Shown: positions 47,805-57,383, counted from the first letter of the stretch. The stretch is DNA of 64,000 nucleotides from an uncultured Bacillota bacterium (GCA_949290645.1 CASESG010000001.1:255104-319103); one strand, 5' to 3'. A program made the numbers and translations. The notes: a model not told the origin generated them from the letters alone.

Positions 47805-49150
47805 TGAAAAAGGTAGCCGCGTTTTTCCACAACAAGGAGGTTCTCAACCGCATTCTCTTCACCCTCGCTATCTTCTTTGTGTTCCGGATCGGTTCGGCTA
47901 TCGTCGTTCCGGGGGTCACGCCGGATGAATCCTTCTTCGCCGACACCACCAATGCCTTCTCCCTCCTCAACATGATGGGCGGCGGAGCGCTTCAGAACTT
48001 CTCCCTCTTCGCCCTCGGCGTCTCTCCCTACATCACCTCATCGATCATCATCCAGCTGCTTTCGATGGACGTCCTTCCCGCCCTCACCCAGATGACCAAG
48101 GAAGGCGAGTCCGGAAGGAAGAGGCTCAACGTCGTCACCAGGATCCTCTCCGTGGTCTTGGCGGCGGTCCAGGCGTACGGCATCATCGTCGCCCTCTCCA
48201 ACTCGGGCGAGGGAATCTCCCTTGACGACGACACGGCCTGGGGCTATACGAAGGTCATCATCTTCCTGGTCGCCGGTTCGATGATGCTCAACTGGCTCGG
48301 CGACCAGATCACGGACAAGGGCATCGGAAACGGAATCTCCATGCTCATCTTCGCCGGCATCATCTCGAGTCTTCCCAGCCAGATCACGGGTGCCTTCGAG
48401 AGCTTCCTTGGCGATTCGATCGCCTCGGGCACTCCCGACCTCATCCTGCAGGGCTCGGTCCAGATTGCACTCTATCTCCTGGCCTTCCTTGCCATCATCG
48501 TCTTCGTCACCTTCATCGAGCGCAGCGTCCGAAAGCTCCCGGTGAGCCACTCCAACACCAGCGCCAGCAACGAACTGGCCAGCCAGCAGTCCTCCTTCCT
48601 CCCCATCAAGGTCAACGCCAGCTCGGTCATGCCGGTCATCTTCGCTTCCTCCATCATGGTCGCCCCGTCGATCATCATCTCCCTCTTCAACACCGCGGAG
48701 ACGACTCCGCACTGGATGGAAATCGTCATGGACGTCTTCAACTACCAGGCGATGACACCTCTGACGGACAGCTTCTCCTTCCCCTTCGGGCCGATCATCT
48801 ATGCGATCCTCATCATCCTCTTCTCCTACTTCTATGCGCAGCTTCAGATCAATCCGGAGCGGATCGCGGAGAACTTCCAGACATCCGGAACCTACATCAC
48901 GGGGATCAAGCCCGGCGTCGAGACGGAGCACTACATCAGCAAGACTCTCTCCCGCATGACGTTCATGGGCTCGATGGCCCTGTGCTTCATCGCCCTGCTT
49001 CCCGTCATCCTCTCCATGTCCGGGGCAGTCGATGCGTCCTTGTCGCTGGGAGGCACGGGTCTCATCATCGTCGTCGGCGTCGCCCTGGAAGTCTCCAATC
49101 AGATCGCCGGCATCCTGGCCGGCCATGGCTATGCGGAGAGTGAACTGTAA
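47804..49150 (+). CDS. secY: Preprotein translocase subunit SecY
   Basis: Channel-forming subunit of the Sec translocon. The 448 residues hold ten hydrophobic helices; the signature GISPYITSSI-type motif reads GVSPYITSSIIIQLL, and TFIERSVRKLPV (loop 6/7) and LPVSHSN are present, with the C-terminal RMTFMGSMALCFIALLPVIL helix. The start overlaps the rplO stop (TGATG). A short second-plug variation cannot be judged from sequence. Confidence 0.96.
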   Translation: MKKVAAFFHNKEVLNRILFTLAIFFVFRIGSAIVVPGVTPDESFFADTTNAFSLLNMMGGGALQNFSLFALGVSPYITSSIIIQLLSMDVLPALTQMTKEGESGRKRLNVVTRILSVVLAAVQAYGIIVALSNSGEGISLDDDTAWGYTKVIIFLVAGSMMLNWLGDQITDKGIGNGISMLIFAGIISSLPSQITGAFESFLGDSIASGTPDLILQGSVQIALYLLAFLAIIVFVTFIERSVRKLPVSHSNTSASNELASQQSSFLPIKVNASSVMPVIFASSIMVAPSIIISLFNTAETTPHWMEIVMDVFNYQAMTPLTDSFSFPFGPIIYAILIILFSYFYAQLQINPERIAENFQTSGTYITGIKPGVETEHYISKTLSRMTFMGSMALCFIALLPVILSMSGAVDASLSLGGTGLIIVVGVALEVSNQIAGILAGHGYAESEL

Positions 49151-49151
49151 T

Positions 49152-49808
49152 ATGGCACAAAACGAAGAGAAGAACATCATCATCATGGGCCCTCCCGCCG
49201 CGGGAAAGGGCACGCAATCCGAGAAGATCGTCGAGACGTACAAGATCCCTCACATCTCCACCGGCGACATGTTCCGTGCCGCCATCAAGGAAGGGACGAA
49301 GTTGGGACTCGAGGCCAACCGTTACATCGAGAAGGGACAGCTCGTCCCGGACGAGGTCACGATCGGCCTTGTCGAGGAGCGCCTGAAGAAAGATGATTGC
49401 AAGAAGGGCTTCCTCCTGGACGGCTTCCCCAGGACGATTGCCCAGGCCGAGGCCTTGGAGAAGATCCTCGCAAAGCTCGGGAAGAAGATCACGGCGGTCC
49501 TTCTTCTTGTCGCCGATGACAAGGAGCTGATCGACCGCATCGCTTCCCGTCGGGTCTGCCCCAGCTGCGGCGCTTCCTACAACCTCAAGACGAAGAAGCC
49601 GAAGGTCGAGGGAATCTGCGACCATTGCGGGGAGAAGATCATCCTTCGCAACGACGACCGTCCCGAGTCCTTCCAGGTCCGCCTGGACGATTACAAGAGC
49701 AAGACCATGCCTCTTGTGGAGTACTACAAGGGCAAGGGATTGGTCCGGGAGATCGATGCCCTCGAGAGCATCGACACGGTCTTCGGACACATCCAGGAAG
49801 TTCTCTGA
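49152..49808 (+). CDS. adk: Adenylate kinase
   Basis: Equilibrates ATP, ADP and AMP. The 218 residues contain the P-loop GPPAAGKGTQ (about 12-21), TGDMFRAAI, DGFPRT, and a long LID with zinc-binding CPSC and CDHC, so it is the zinc-stabilised Gram-positive form. ATG 49152 lies 1 base after the secY stop; a longer frame would be inside secY. Confidence 0.96.
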   Translation: MAQNEEKNIIIMGPPAAGKGTQSEKIVETYKIPHISTGDMFRAAIKEGTKLGLEANRYIEKGQLVPDEVTIGLVEERLKKDDCKKGFLLDGFPRTIAQAEALEKILAKLGKKITAVLLLVADDKELIDRIASRRVCPSCGASYNLKTKKPKVEGICDHCGEKIILRNDDRPESFQVRLDDYKSKTMPLVEYYKGKGLVREIDALESIDTVFGHIQEVL

Positions 49809-49813
49809 GTCGA

Positions 49814-50617
49814 ATGGCCATCATCATCAAGTCCAAGAAGGAGATGGACGACTTGATCGAAGTCGGACAGAAACTGGGGAGAGTCTTCGACAGGCTCTCC
49901 CTGGAGATCCGACCGGGTCGCTCCACCTTCGAGATCAGCCATCTGGCCGAGAAATTCCTTCGGGAGGAAGGCTGCAAGCCGACCTTCAAGGGGTATGACG
50001 GATTCCCCGGTGCCGTCTGCACCTCCGTCAACGAAACCCTGATCCACGGCATTCCCCACAAGGATCACATCCTCAAGGAGGGAGACATCCTCTCCGTCGA
50101 CATGGGGAACGTCGATGATACGTCCATGCAAGGCGATGCCTGCCGGACGTTCGCCGTCGGAAACATCTCCGCTGAAGCGCAAGAGCTCATCCGCTGCAGT
50201 GAAGAATGTTTCTATGAAGCCTACAAGATCCTTCGTCCGGGCATCCATCTCAACGAGATCTCCATGGCCATCCAGAGAGTCGCCGACCGCTATCACTTCT
50301 CCCTCGTCAAGGAATACGGCGGTCACGGCTTGGGCCGGGAGATGCACGAAGATCCCTTCATCTACAACTACTACGACTCGACTCTGGGCCTTGGCCCCTT
50401 CCTGAGAGAAGGGATGTGTCTGGCAATCGAGCCGATGGTCCTGGCGGGGTCGAACAAGGTCGTGACGCTCAAGGACGGTTGGACCGTCCAAAGCGCCGAC
50501 AGGAGGCTGACCGCCCACTACGAAAACGACGTCCTCATCACCAAGACGGGAGCCTTGATCACATCGGTCGACTCCAACGTGAGAAGACATCTAAGCGAAT
50601 TGGAGAATCAAAAATGA
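49814..50617 (+). CDS. map: Methionine aminopeptidase, type I
   Basis: Removes N-terminal methionine from new proteins. In 267 residues the metal ligands are visible: [20 protein letters not shown] (two aspartates), [17 protein letters not shown] (His), EPMV (Glu) and YENDVLIT near the end. It starts 5 bases after adk, a typical position in the spc operon. A 10-residue [13 protein letters not shown] start matches the family. Confidence 0.95.
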   Translation: MAIIIKSKKEMDDLIEVGQKLGRVFDRLSLEIRPGRSTFEISHLAEKFLREEGCKPTFKGYDGFPGAVCTSVNETLIHGIPHKDHILKEGDILSVDMGNVDDTSMQGDACRTFAVGNISAEAQELIRCSEECFYEAYKILRPGIHLNEISMAIQRVADRYHFSLVKEYGGHGLGREMHEDPFIYNYYDSTLGLGPFLREGMCLAIEPMVLAGSNKVVTLKDGWTVQSADRRLTAHYENDVLITKTGALITSVDSNVRRHLSELENQK

Positions 50618-50832
50618 GCAGAGAAGATTTCATCAAGATGGAGGGCACCGTTCTCGAAACCCTCCCCGCCGAGAAGTATTCGGTCAAGCTCGACGGAGGC
50701 GCCATGATCCGAGCCAGGATCTCCGGAAAGATGCGCATGAACAAGATTCGCATCCTCCCCGGGGACCGGGTCACGGTGGAAATCTCCCCATATGATGTCA
50801 CCAATGGCTGCATCGTGTACCGATACAAGTAA
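50614..50832 (+). CDS. infA: Translation initiation factor IF-1
   Basis: Occupies the A site during initiation. 72 residues, OB fold: [40 protein letters not shown] and VEISPYD, ending CIVYRYK. Its start overlaps the map stop (ATGA). Confidence 0.97.
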   Translation: MSREDFIKMEGTVLETLPAEKYSVKLDGGAMIRARISGKMRMNKIRILPGDRVTVEISPYDVTNGCIVYRYK

Positions 50833-50849
50833 GTAAGGAGGAACTGAAC

Positions 50850-50963
50850 ATGAAAGTTCGAGCTTCAGTCAAGCCGATTTGCGACAAGTGCCGTGTCATC
50901 AAGCGCAAGGGAAGAGTGATGGTCATCTGCTCCAACCCCAAGCACAAGCAGAGACAGGGCTAA
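50850..50963 (+). CDS. rpmJ: 50S ribosomal protein L36
   Basis: Smallest large-subunit protein, 37 residues. Zinc-binding set CDKC..C..H is present: [20 protein letters not shown], then [15 protein letters not shown]. It is a zinc-containing copy. AGGAGG lies 9 bases before the ATG. Confidence 0.96.
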   Translation: MKVRASVKPICDKCRVIKRKGRVMVICSNPKHKQRQG

Positions 50964-50982
50964 GGAGGAAAGAAAAAAGATT

Positions 50983-51360
50983 ATGGCAAGAATTGCAGGT
51001 GTGGATATTCCCAACGACAAGCAGCTGGCGTATTCGCTTCGCTACATCTACGGCATCGGAATGACGAGAGCCCTCAAGATTTGTGCGGATGCCAAGGTCG
51101 ATCCGACCAAGCGCGTCAAGGATTGCACGGAAGAGGAGCTCACCGCCGTCCGCAACCAGGTCTCCCACTATGTCGTCGAAGGTGACCTCCGCCGTGAAGT
51201 CGCCCTCAACATCAAGAGACTTGAGGAAATCGGAACCTATCGGGGCAACCGCCACAAGAGGAGCTTGCCCTGCCGTGGACAGAGGGACAAGACCAATGCC
51301 CGTACATGCAAGGGTCCCAGAAAGACGGTCGCCAACCACAAGAAGGCCACCATCGGCTAA
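50983..51360 (+). CDS. rpsM: 30S ribosomal protein S13
   Basis: Head-domain protein that contacts P-site tRNA and bridges the subunits. 125 residues: [47 protein letters not shown] (residues within this block bind rRNA) and [17 protein letters not shown] precedes the start. Confidence 0.97.
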   Translation: MARIAGVDIPNDKQLAYSLRYIYGIGMTRALKICADAKVDPTKRVKDCTEEELTAVRNQVSHYVVEGDLRREVALNIKRLEEIGTYRGNRHKRSLPCRGQRDKTNARTCKGPRKTVANHKKATIG

Positions 51361-51375
51361 AGAGAGGTAACGAAA

Positions 51376-51822
51376 ATGGCTGAAATCAACAACAAGCCCA
51401 AGGCCGCCGCGACAGCGAAGGCTGCTCCCGCCAAGGGCAAGAAGACGACGATCCGCAAGAAGAAGACCAAGCTCGGCTTCACCAAGGGCGTCGCTCATAT
51501 CCATGCTTCCTACTCCAACACGATTGTTTCGATCTCCGACGAACAGGGTCGGGTCATCGCCTGGTCCAGCGCTGGAACCTGCGGCATGTCGGGAACCCGC
51601 AAGTCGACTCCCTTTGCGGCCCAGGTCGCCGCTTCCACCGTCGCCAAGACCTGCTTCGAGCGCGGTCTGAGGACCGTCGACGTCGAAGTCAAGGGACCTG
51701 GCCCGGGCCGTGAGACGGCTGTCCGTGCCCTCGAGGCGAGCGGACTCAAGGTTCTCTCCATCGCCGATGTCACGCCGATCCCGCACAATGGCTGCCGTCC
51801 TCCCAAGCGTCCTCGTGGCTAA
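51376..51822 (+). CDS. rpsK: 30S ribosomal protein S11
   Basis: Platform protein at the E site. The 148 residues include a 32-residue K/A-rich N-terminal extension, then [57 protein letters not shown] and [14 protein letters not shown]. Usual length is about 129. Confidence 0.97.
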   Translation: MAEINNKPKAAATAKAAPAKGKKTTIRKKKTKLGFTKGVAHIHASYSNTIVSISDEQGRVIAWSSAGTCGMSGTRKSTPFAAQVAASTVAKTCFERGLRTVDVEVKGPGPGRETAVRALEASGLKVLSIADVTPIPHNGCRPPKRPRG

Positions 51823-51840
51823 AGAAAAAGGAGGAAAGCA

Positions 51841-52806
51841 ATGAAAGAATTCGAAAAGCCCTCGTTCGACATCGATCGGGATGCCATCACTCCGACTCAG
51901 GGTCGTTTCGTGATCTCCCCTCTGGAGAGCGGCTACGGCATCACCATCGGGAACGCTCTCCGTCGCGTCTTGCTCTCTTCCCTTCCGGGCCTTGCGGTCT
52001 ACGCCGTCGAGGTCGAGGGTGCCCAGCACGAATATTCCCAGCTTCCCGGCGTCCTGGAGGATCTTGTCCAGATCATCCTCAACGTCAAGCAGATCGTCCT
52101 CGCCGATGAGTTGGAGGACGACAAGGCCGACCACGTCCTCAAGCTCGACGTCCATGGCGAGAAGGAAGTCAAAGCTGGCTTCATCGTCTGCCCCGACATG
52201 GTCTCGGTCGTCAACAAGGACCTGACCCTGTGCCATCTTGCCAGCGACGGCCACATCAAGATGACTCTCCATGCCCGGCGCGGCAGAGGACTCGTCCTTG
52301 CCGAGGACAACAAGGATTCCAACTGGCCGATTGGCTGGATCGCGGTCGACAGCAACTACTCCCCGATTCTCAAGGTCAAGACCACGATCGATCCCGACCG
52401 TGTCGGACACGATGCCAGCTACGAGAAGCTGACGATTGAGGTCACCACGGACGGCTCGACGACGCCTCAGGCGGCGATCGCCCTCTCCAGCAAGATTCTC
52501 GAGGAGCACTTCAAGCTCTTCGAAGACCTCGACGATCGCGTCAAGAACGCCACCATCATGACGACCAAGCAGGAGACGACCGAGAAGAACTTCGCCACCA
52601 TCTCCCTGGAGGACCTCGATCTTTCCGTCCGCTCCTACAACTGCCTCAAGCGCAACGGCTTGAAGACGGTCCAGGACCTCTGCAACATGAAGGAGAGCGA
52701 GCTGATGACGGTTCGCAACCTTGGCAAGAAGTCCTACAAGGAGATTCTCGACAAGCTCCAGGCCATCGGTCTCTCCCTGCAGCACGACGACAATACGAAA
52801 AAGTGA
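51841..52806 (+). CDS. rpoA: DNA-directed RNA polymerase subunit alpha
   Basis: Scaffold of RNA polymerase assembly. The 321 residues have the N-terminal dimerisation domain (SGYGITIGNALRRVLLSSLP, AVEVEGAQHEYSQLPGVLED) and a C-terminal domain with LSVRSYNCLKRNGLKTVQDL and NLGKKSYKEILDKL, which contacts UP elements and activators. Linker is of normal length. Between S11 and L17 as in all Bacillota. Confidence 0.97.
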   Translation: MKEFEKPSFDIDRDAITPTQGRFVISPLESGYGITIGNALRRVLLSSLPGLAVYAVEVEGAQHEYSQLPGVLEDLVQIILNVKQIVLADELEDDKADHVLKLDVHGEKEVKAGFIVCPDMVSVVNKDLTLCHLASDGHIKMTLHARRGRGLVLAEDNKDSNWPIGWIAVDSNYSPILKVKTTIDPDRVGHDASYEKLTIEVTTDGSTTPQAAIALSSKILEEHFKLFEDLDDRVKNATIMTTKQETTEKNFATISLEDLDLSVRSYNCLKRNGLKTVQDLCNMKESELMTVRNLGKKSYKEILDKLQAIGLSLQHDDNTKK

Positions 52807-52817
52807 GGTAAACGAAC

Positions 52818-53225
52818 ATGGCTACAATCGGAAGAAAGAACGTCCACGGAAAAGGTGGCGTCCGCTTCAAGGCGGGATATACCTCCGACAAGCAGAAGAA
52901 CATGCTGAGGAACATCGTTTCCCAGCTCATCGTCTCCGGCAAGGTCGAGGTCACCCTGGAATTCGCCAAGAGAGCCCAGAAGAAGGCCGAGCGCATGGTC
53001 ACCTTCGCCAAGAAGGGCGACTTGGCCTCTCGCCGTCAGGCGGCCCGCTTCGTCCGCGAAGAAGGCTTCATCGAGGAGAAGACGAAGAAGAATGCCCTCC
53101 AGTATCTCTTCGACGTCCTCGGCCCCCGCTACAAGGATCGTAACGGTGGCTACACCCGCATCCTGAAGACGGACAACCGTCGGGGCGACAATGCCCAGAT
53201 GGCGATCCTCGCCTTCGTCGACTAA
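52818..53225 (+). CDS. rplQ: 50S ribosomal protein L17
   Basis: Late gene of the alpha operon, at the tunnel exit. 135 residues: GGVRFKAGYTSDKQKNMLRN, KKAERMVTFAKKGDLASRRQ and RNGGYTRILKTDNRRGDNAQ, ending MAILAFVD. The sequence starts TIGRKNVHGKGG, slightly different from the usual start, and the rest is canonical. A terminator follows 8 bases after its stop, ending the superoperon. Confidence 0.96.
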   Translation: MATIGRKNVHGKGGVRFKAGYTSDKQKNMLRNIVSQLIVSGKVEVTLEFAKRAQKKAERMVTFAKKGDLASRRQAARFVREEGFIEEKTKKNALQYLFDVLGPRYKDRNGGYTRILKTDNRRGDNAQMAILAFVD

Positions 53226-53233
53226 GAGAAAGA

Positions 53234-53256
53234 AAGGAGCCTTCGGGCTCCTTTTT
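53234..53256 (+). terminator. Terminator of the ribosomal protein superoperon
   Basis: AGGAGCC, a short loop and GGGCTCCT followed by TTTT. Confidence 0.85.
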
Positions 53257-53265
53257 CTTCTCCGA

Positions 53266-53289
53266 CAAAAAAACCTCGCCGCAGCGAGG
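53266..53289 (-). terminator. Terminator of tRNA-Thr
   Basis: Minus strand CCTCGC, a TGCG loop, GCGAGG, then seven T. Confidence 0.85.
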
Positions 53290-53299
53290 GGATATGCGA

Positions 53300-53375
<76 letters not shown>

Positions 53376-53385
53376 AGCGAAAAAT

Positions 53386-53414
53386 ATTTTATCGCAGCGA
53401 ATTGCGGATTTCAA
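53386..53414 (-). promoter_or_regulatory. Promoter of tRNA-Thr
   Basis: Minus strand TTGAAA (53414-53409), 17 bases, TAAAAT (53391-53386), 10 bases before the tRNA. Its -35 abuts the ribosome site of the divergent Nudix gene. Confidence 0.65.
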
Positions 53415-53426
53415 GGAGGAAAAGAC

Positions 53427-54032
53427 ATGGAAAGAAGGGACATGACCGATTTCCTGCTCAAGGTCGAGGAGATGACCCGCTCGGGATTGAAGTATACCAA
53501 GGACGAGTACGCTAGGGACAACTACAGGCAGCTTCAGAAGCTCGTCAAGGACTTCCTGCTTCTGGACGATATCACGATCAACGGGGAGAATCTCTTCCAC
53601 CGCAACGTCTATCCGACGCCCAATGTCTCGGTGCGGGCGATCGTCCTCTCTCAAGACCGGAAGGAGGTCTTGATGGTGCAGGAGAAGCTTGACTCCCTCT
53701 GGTCTTTTCCGGGCGGCTGGTGCGAGCTTTCCCTCTCCCCATCCGAGTCCTGCCTCAAGGAGCTGAGGGAGGAGGGCGGATACGAAGGGAAGATCCTTCG
53801 CCTTGTCGCCTGTCTCGACCGCTACCGCGGCATTCCGACGCGCGGGATTCCGGAGTATGTCCTGGCCTTCGAGGTGGTGCCAGTCGTCGATCTCGAGAAG
53901 ATCTGCTTCGAGGTTTTGGGAAGAAAGTTCTTCCCCGTCGACAACCTTCCCCCTTTCTCCCGCAAGAACGACGAGAAGGGGATGCGAAGGATCCTTCAGG
54001 CCGCTTTGGAACAAAAGACAATCTTTGATTAA
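53427..54032 (+). CDS. Nudix hydrolase with N-terminal helical domain
   Basis: Probably hydrolyses a nucleoside diphosphate linked to another group. Residues about 1-60 (FLLKVEEMTRSGLKYTKDEY, ARDNYRQLQKLV) match the N-terminal domain common to a Nudix subgroup that includes ADP-ribose-type enzymes (Pfam PF12535). The Nudix box at about 110-132 reads GGWCELSLSPSESCLKELRE, EGG: two canonical positions differ, the first glutamate (L) and the arginine (K), while the metal-binding RE-EEG end looks like LREEGG. So activity is uncertain. ATG 53427 has AAGGAGG 7 bases upstream. Confidence 0.82.
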   Translation: MERRDMTDFLLKVEEMTRSGLKYTKDEYARDNYRQLQKLVKDFLLLDDITINGENLFHRNVYPTPNVSVRAIVLSQDRKEVLMVQEKLDSLWSFPGGWCELSLSPSESCLKELREEGGYEGKILRLVACLDRYRGIPTRGIPEYVLAFEVVPVVDLEKICFEVLGRKFFPVDNLPPFSRKNDEKGMRRILQAALEQKTIFD

Positions 54033-54057
54033 AAAATGCCTTTCTTCCCTCTATAAT
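54029..54057 (+). promoter_or_regulatory. Promoter of the cmk operon
   Basis: TTAAAA, 17 bases and a perfect TATAAT, 17 bases before ATG 54075. The -35 overlaps the stop of the Nudix gene. Confidence 0.5.
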
Positions 54058-54074
54058 GGTAGGTGGAGAATGCG

Positions 54075-54380
54075 ATGGAAAAGAAGACACGGGTGCAGCG
54101 CTACCAAGAGCTGAGACAAAACATCGAGGAGATGACGGATTATCCTTTCCAGAAGGGGGACAAATCCCTTTCCGATGGCCTCGACGACCTTCTCATGGAC
54201 AGTCAGGAGAGGAAGGATAAGATCGTCATGCGCCATCAGAAGAAGGAGAGCAAGCTCATCCGTTTCCAGGCATGCGAGAAAGGAAAGCTCATCAAGTTGG
54301 CGACGATCGTCCTTGTCCTTGTCCTGCTCTTCGTCCTGATTCTCGTCCTTCTCCTCTATGCCACGGGAGTCCTCTCATGA
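54075..54380 (+). CDS. Single-pass membrane protein of unknown function
   Basis: A 101-residue protein, not recognised. The first about 75 residues are charged and helical (RVQRYQELRQNIEEMTDYPF, DKIVMRHQKKESKLIRF), then one transmembrane helix (LATIVLVLVLLFVLILVLLLY) ends the protein. So it is a tail-anchored topology. GGTGGAG precedes ATG 54075 by 6 bases. The stop overlaps the cmk start (ATGA). A role coupled to cmk or der is unknown. Confidence 0.72.
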   Translation: MEKKTRVQRYQELRQNIEEMTDYPFQKGDKSLSDGLDDLLMDSQERKDKIVMRHQKKESKLIRFQACEKGKLIKLATIVLVLVLLFVLILVLLLYATGVLS

Positions 54381-55072
54381 AAAGAAATTACAGCATCGCC
54401 ATCGACGGTCCCGCAGCCTCGGGCAAGTCCACCGCCGCCAAGATCGTCGCCAAGAAGCTCTCGTTCCTCTATGTGGACACGGGAGCGATGTATCGCGCCT
54501 TCACCCTCTTCCTGATCGAGAACGGGAAGAATCCCTGCTCGGAAGAAGAGGCCCTCTCCCTTCTTCCCCTCTTCGAGATGAAAGAGGACAAGGAGGGGCA
54601 TGTCTATCTCAAGGGCAGGGATGTCACTTCTCGGGTGCGGGAGAACGACGTCTCCAACGAGGTCTCCTACGCCTGCGCCTACAAAGCGGTGCGGGAGAAG
54701 ATGGTCGAACTCCAGCGCAAGATGGCCGAGGATGAAAGCGTCGTCATGGACGGGAGGGACATCGGGACGGTCGTCCTTCCTCATGCGGACTTGAAGATCT
54801 ACCAGATCGCAAGCGTCGAGGCAAGGGCCCAGAGACGGTATCTCGAGAACCAGAAGAAAGGCATTCCCGGGACGCTGGAAGAAATCGCCAAGGATATCGA
54901 AAGACGGGACTACATCGATTCCCACCGGGAACACTCCCCGCTGAGAATGGCGGAGGATGCCATCGTCCTGGATACTTCGAACATGACGATCGAGGAGGAG
55001 GTCGAAGAGATCCTCTCCCTCTTTTCCAAGAAAGCAGGTGTGAAATGGAACGATACGGAACAGTCGCTTTGA
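54377..55072 (+). CDS. cmk: Cytidylate kinase
   Basis: Phosphorylates CMP and dCMP. The 231 residues have P-loop GPAASGKSTAAK (about 11-22), DTGAMYRAF (about 36), a substrate-binding MDGRDIGTVVLP block, and RRDYIDSHREHSPLRMAEDA near the end. A GGGAG lies 7 bases before the ATG, and the gene starts at the preceding stop. It overlaps der by 28 bases. This order cmk-der-gpsA-hup is as in Bacillus. Confidence 0.95.
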   Translation: MKRNYSIAIDGPAASGKSTAAKIVAKKLSFLYVDTGAMYRAFTLFLIENGKNPCSEEEALSLLPLFEMKEDKEGHVYLKGRDVTSRVRENDVSNEVSYACAYKAVREKMVELQRKMAEDESVVMDGRDIGTVVLPHADLKIYQIASVEARAQRRYLENQKKGIPGTLEEIAKDIERRDYIDSHREHSPLRMAEDAIVLDTSNMTIEEEVEEILSLFSKKAGVKWNDTEQSL

Positions 55073-56385
55073 TCGGCGCTCCCTCGACGGGAAAGTCGAC
55101 TCTCTTCAATCGCTTGACGGACACGAGAAGGGAGATCACCGGAAAGCAGTACGGCATCACCCGCGACCGCAATTACGGCACGGGGCATTGGCTCGACAAG
55201 ACCTTCACCTTGATCGACACGGGCGGAATCACCGGAGAGAACATCCCCTTCCAGAAGGAAGTCCAGAACCAGGTCGAGCTTGGCATCCAGGAAGCGGACG
55301 TCATCCTCTTTGTCGTGGACGGAAGGGCGGGGGTGACCAACAACGACCTCTTCGTCGCCAAGAAGCTTCGCCCCTACAAGGACAAGGTCTTCCTCGTCGT
55401 CAACAAGATTGACGACAAGACGTTGATGGGTGACAGCTATGAGTTCTTCCGCCTCGGCTTCGGACAGCCCTATCCCATCTCCAGCGAGCACGGCTTAGGC
55501 TTAGGAGACCTGCTGGACGAGATCATGAAGGTCCTTCCCAGAGAAGAAGTGAATCCCTACGAGGGAGCCTTGACCTTCACCCTTCTGGGACGGCCGAATG
55601 TCGGAAAGTCCTCCTTGGCCAACAAGATCCTCGGACAGGAAAGAGTCATCGTCTCTCCGGTCTCCGGAACGACGAGGGACAGCGTCGACATCCGCTTCGA
55701 AAGAGACGGAAGGAAATACGTCATGGTCGACACCGCCGGCATCAAGAGGCCGGGAAAGGTCGCCGAGGACCTCGACAAGTATGCCGTCATCCGTTCGGCC
55801 GATGCGGCCCGAAGGGCGGACATCTGTCTGCTTCTGATCGACGCGGAGGAGGGGCTCGTCAGCCAGGACATCCACGTCTCCTCCTATGCGATGGACGAGA
55901 ACAAGCCAATCATCATCGTCGTCAACAAATGGGACCTCCACTCCCACGGCATGGACGACCAGCAGAAGTTCGCCAAGGAGATCCAGGCCTACTTCAAGTT
56001 CGCGAGCTACGCCCCGATCGTCTTCTGCTCCGCCAAGACCGGAAGCAACATCAAGGCCATCTTCCAGGCCCTCCACCATGTCGACGAGACTCTGCACCGC
56101 AAGGTTCCCTCCTCCCTTCTCAACTCCCTGATCAGCAGGGCTCAGCTCGACAACGAGGCTCCCGACTTCAACGGCGGAAGACTTCGCATCAGCTACTGCA
56201 CGCAGAGCGAGGGAGTCCCTCCGACCTTCGTCCTCTTCGTCAACAATCCCAATTATTTCCATTTTTCCTACAAGAGGTATCTCGAGAACGCCATCCGCAA
56301 GGAATTCGGCTTCGACTGCTGCCCCATCGTGCTTCACGTCCGCTCCAAGCGCTCCTATGACCTGCTCCAGGAGAAGAAGAGATGA
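55045..56385 (+). CDS. der: Ribosome biogenesis GTPase Der (EngA)
   Basis: Double-GTPase protein for 50S assembly. Of 446 residues, GTPase 1 begins at GAPSTGKSTLFNRLTDTRRE with DTGG and NKID, GTPase 2 at GRPNVGKSSLANKILGQERV with DTAGIKRPGK and NKWD; a KH-like C-terminal domain follows (LRISYCTQSEGVPPTFVLFV). In the first G1 loop the usual residue after GxP is N (GRPNVGKS); here it reads GAPSTGKS, still a valid P-loop. Overlaps cmk and gpsA. Confidence 0.95.
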   Translation: MERYGTVALIGAPSTGKSTLFNRLTDTRREITGKQYGITRDRNYGTGHWLDKTFTLIDTGGITGENIPFQKEVQNQVELGIQEADVILFVVDGRAGVTNNDLFVAKKLRPYKDKVFLVVNKIDDKTLMGDSYEFFRLGFGQPYPISSEHGLGLGDLLDEIMKVLPREEVNPYEGALTFTLLGRPNVGKSSLANKILGQERVIVSPVSGTTRDSVDIRFERDGRKYVMVDTAGIKRPGKVAEDLDKYAVIRSADAARRADICLLLIDAEEGLVSQDIHVSSYAMDENKPIIIVVNKWDLHSHGMDDQQKFAKEIQAYFKFASYAPIVFCSAKTGSNIKAIFQALHHVDETLHRKVPSSLLNSLISRAQLDNEAPDFNGGRLRISYCTQSEGVPPTFVLFVNNPNYFHFSYKRYLENAIRKEFGFDCCPIVLHVRSKRSYDLLQEKKR

Positions 56386-57383
56386 AAGCCGTCGTCTTGG
56401 GAGCGGGTGCCTGGGGAACGGCTTTGAGCCATGTCCTCTCGAGGAAAGTGGAAGAGGTCGTCCTCTACGATCTCGACAAGACCTATCTCTCGCTCAACAG
56501 AGAGCATCGCAATCCGCGTTTCTATCCGGATGTCCTGCTCTCGAAGAGAATCTCCTTCACCGACAATCTGGACAAGGCTCTTGACGAGGCGGAAATCGTC
56601 GTCTTCGCCATCCCTTCCAAGGCCTATCGGTTCCTGGCGAGGGAACTGAACGCCAAGCTGAAGCAGAAGGTCCACATCCTCTCCTTGGCCAAGGGCTTTG
56701 ATTCCGAGACCCACGAAAGGCTCAGCGTCGTCCTCCGCAAGGAAATCCAAGAGGAGAAGAGATATCCGATCGTCTCCCTCCTTGGCCCTTCCTATGCCGA
56801 GGAAGTCATCCGCGACCATCTGACCTGCCTTTCGGCCATCTCCTTGGACGAGGAGGAGGCGAAGAGGTTCCAGATGCTTCTCTCCGGGGAGAACTTCCGC
56901 GTCTACACCAATACGGACGAGGTCGGCTCCGAGATCGCCGCGGCGCTCAAGAACGTCTTGGCCATCGCTTCCGGAATCCTGGCTGGCTTGGGAGAAGGGG
57001 AGAACGCAAGGGCGGCCCTCATCACGCGCGGCAATGCGGAAATCATGCGCTTCGGTATGGCTCATGGTGCGAAGATGGAGACCTTCCTCGGCCTTTCCGG
57101 AATCGGGGATTTAATGTTGACATGCAACTCGATGAAGTCAAGAAACTTTTCCTTGGGTTATGAAATCGGAAGAGAGGATGACGCTTCGAGGATCTTGGCC
57201 GAGAACACCAAGACCGTCGAAGGTGTCTTCACTTCGAAATACGTGACGGAAATCGCCAGCAAGGAAGGAATCGAGCTTCCGATCGCCCGTGCCGTCTTCG
57301 AGGTTCTCTTCCAGGGCAAGCATCCTTCCGAGCAGCTCTCGTCCCTGATGCAAAGGGAGCTCAAGAGCGAAGAGGTTCGTTAG
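56382..57383 (+). CDS. gpsA: Glycerol-3-phosphate dehydrogenase [NAD(P)+]
   Basis: Makes glycerol 3-phosphate for phospholipid synthesis, linking to pgsA earlier in the window. The 333 residues show GAGAWGTALSHVL (about 7-19), AIPSKAYR, LSLAKGFDSETHERL, LGPSYAEEV, and the catalytic lysine in ALKNVLAIASGI with TRGNAEIMRFGMAHGA and GLSGIGDLMLTC. Start overlaps der (ATGA). Confidence 0.96.
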   Translation: MKAVVLGAGAWGTALSHVLSRKVEEVVLYDLDKTYLSLNREHRNPRFYPDVLLSKRISFTDNLDKALDEAEIVVFAIPSKAYRFLARELNAKLKQKVHILSLAKGFDSETHERLSVVLRKEIQEEKRYPIVSLLGPSYAEEVIRDHLTCLSAISLDEEEAKRFQMLLSGENFRVYTNTDEVGSEIAAALKNVLAIASGILAGLGEGENARAALITRGNAEIMRFGMAHGAKMETFLGLSGIGDLMLTCNSMKSRNFSLGYEIGREDDASRILAENTKTVEGVFTSKYVTEIASKEGIELPIARAVFEVLFQGKHPSEQLSSLMQRELKSEEVR

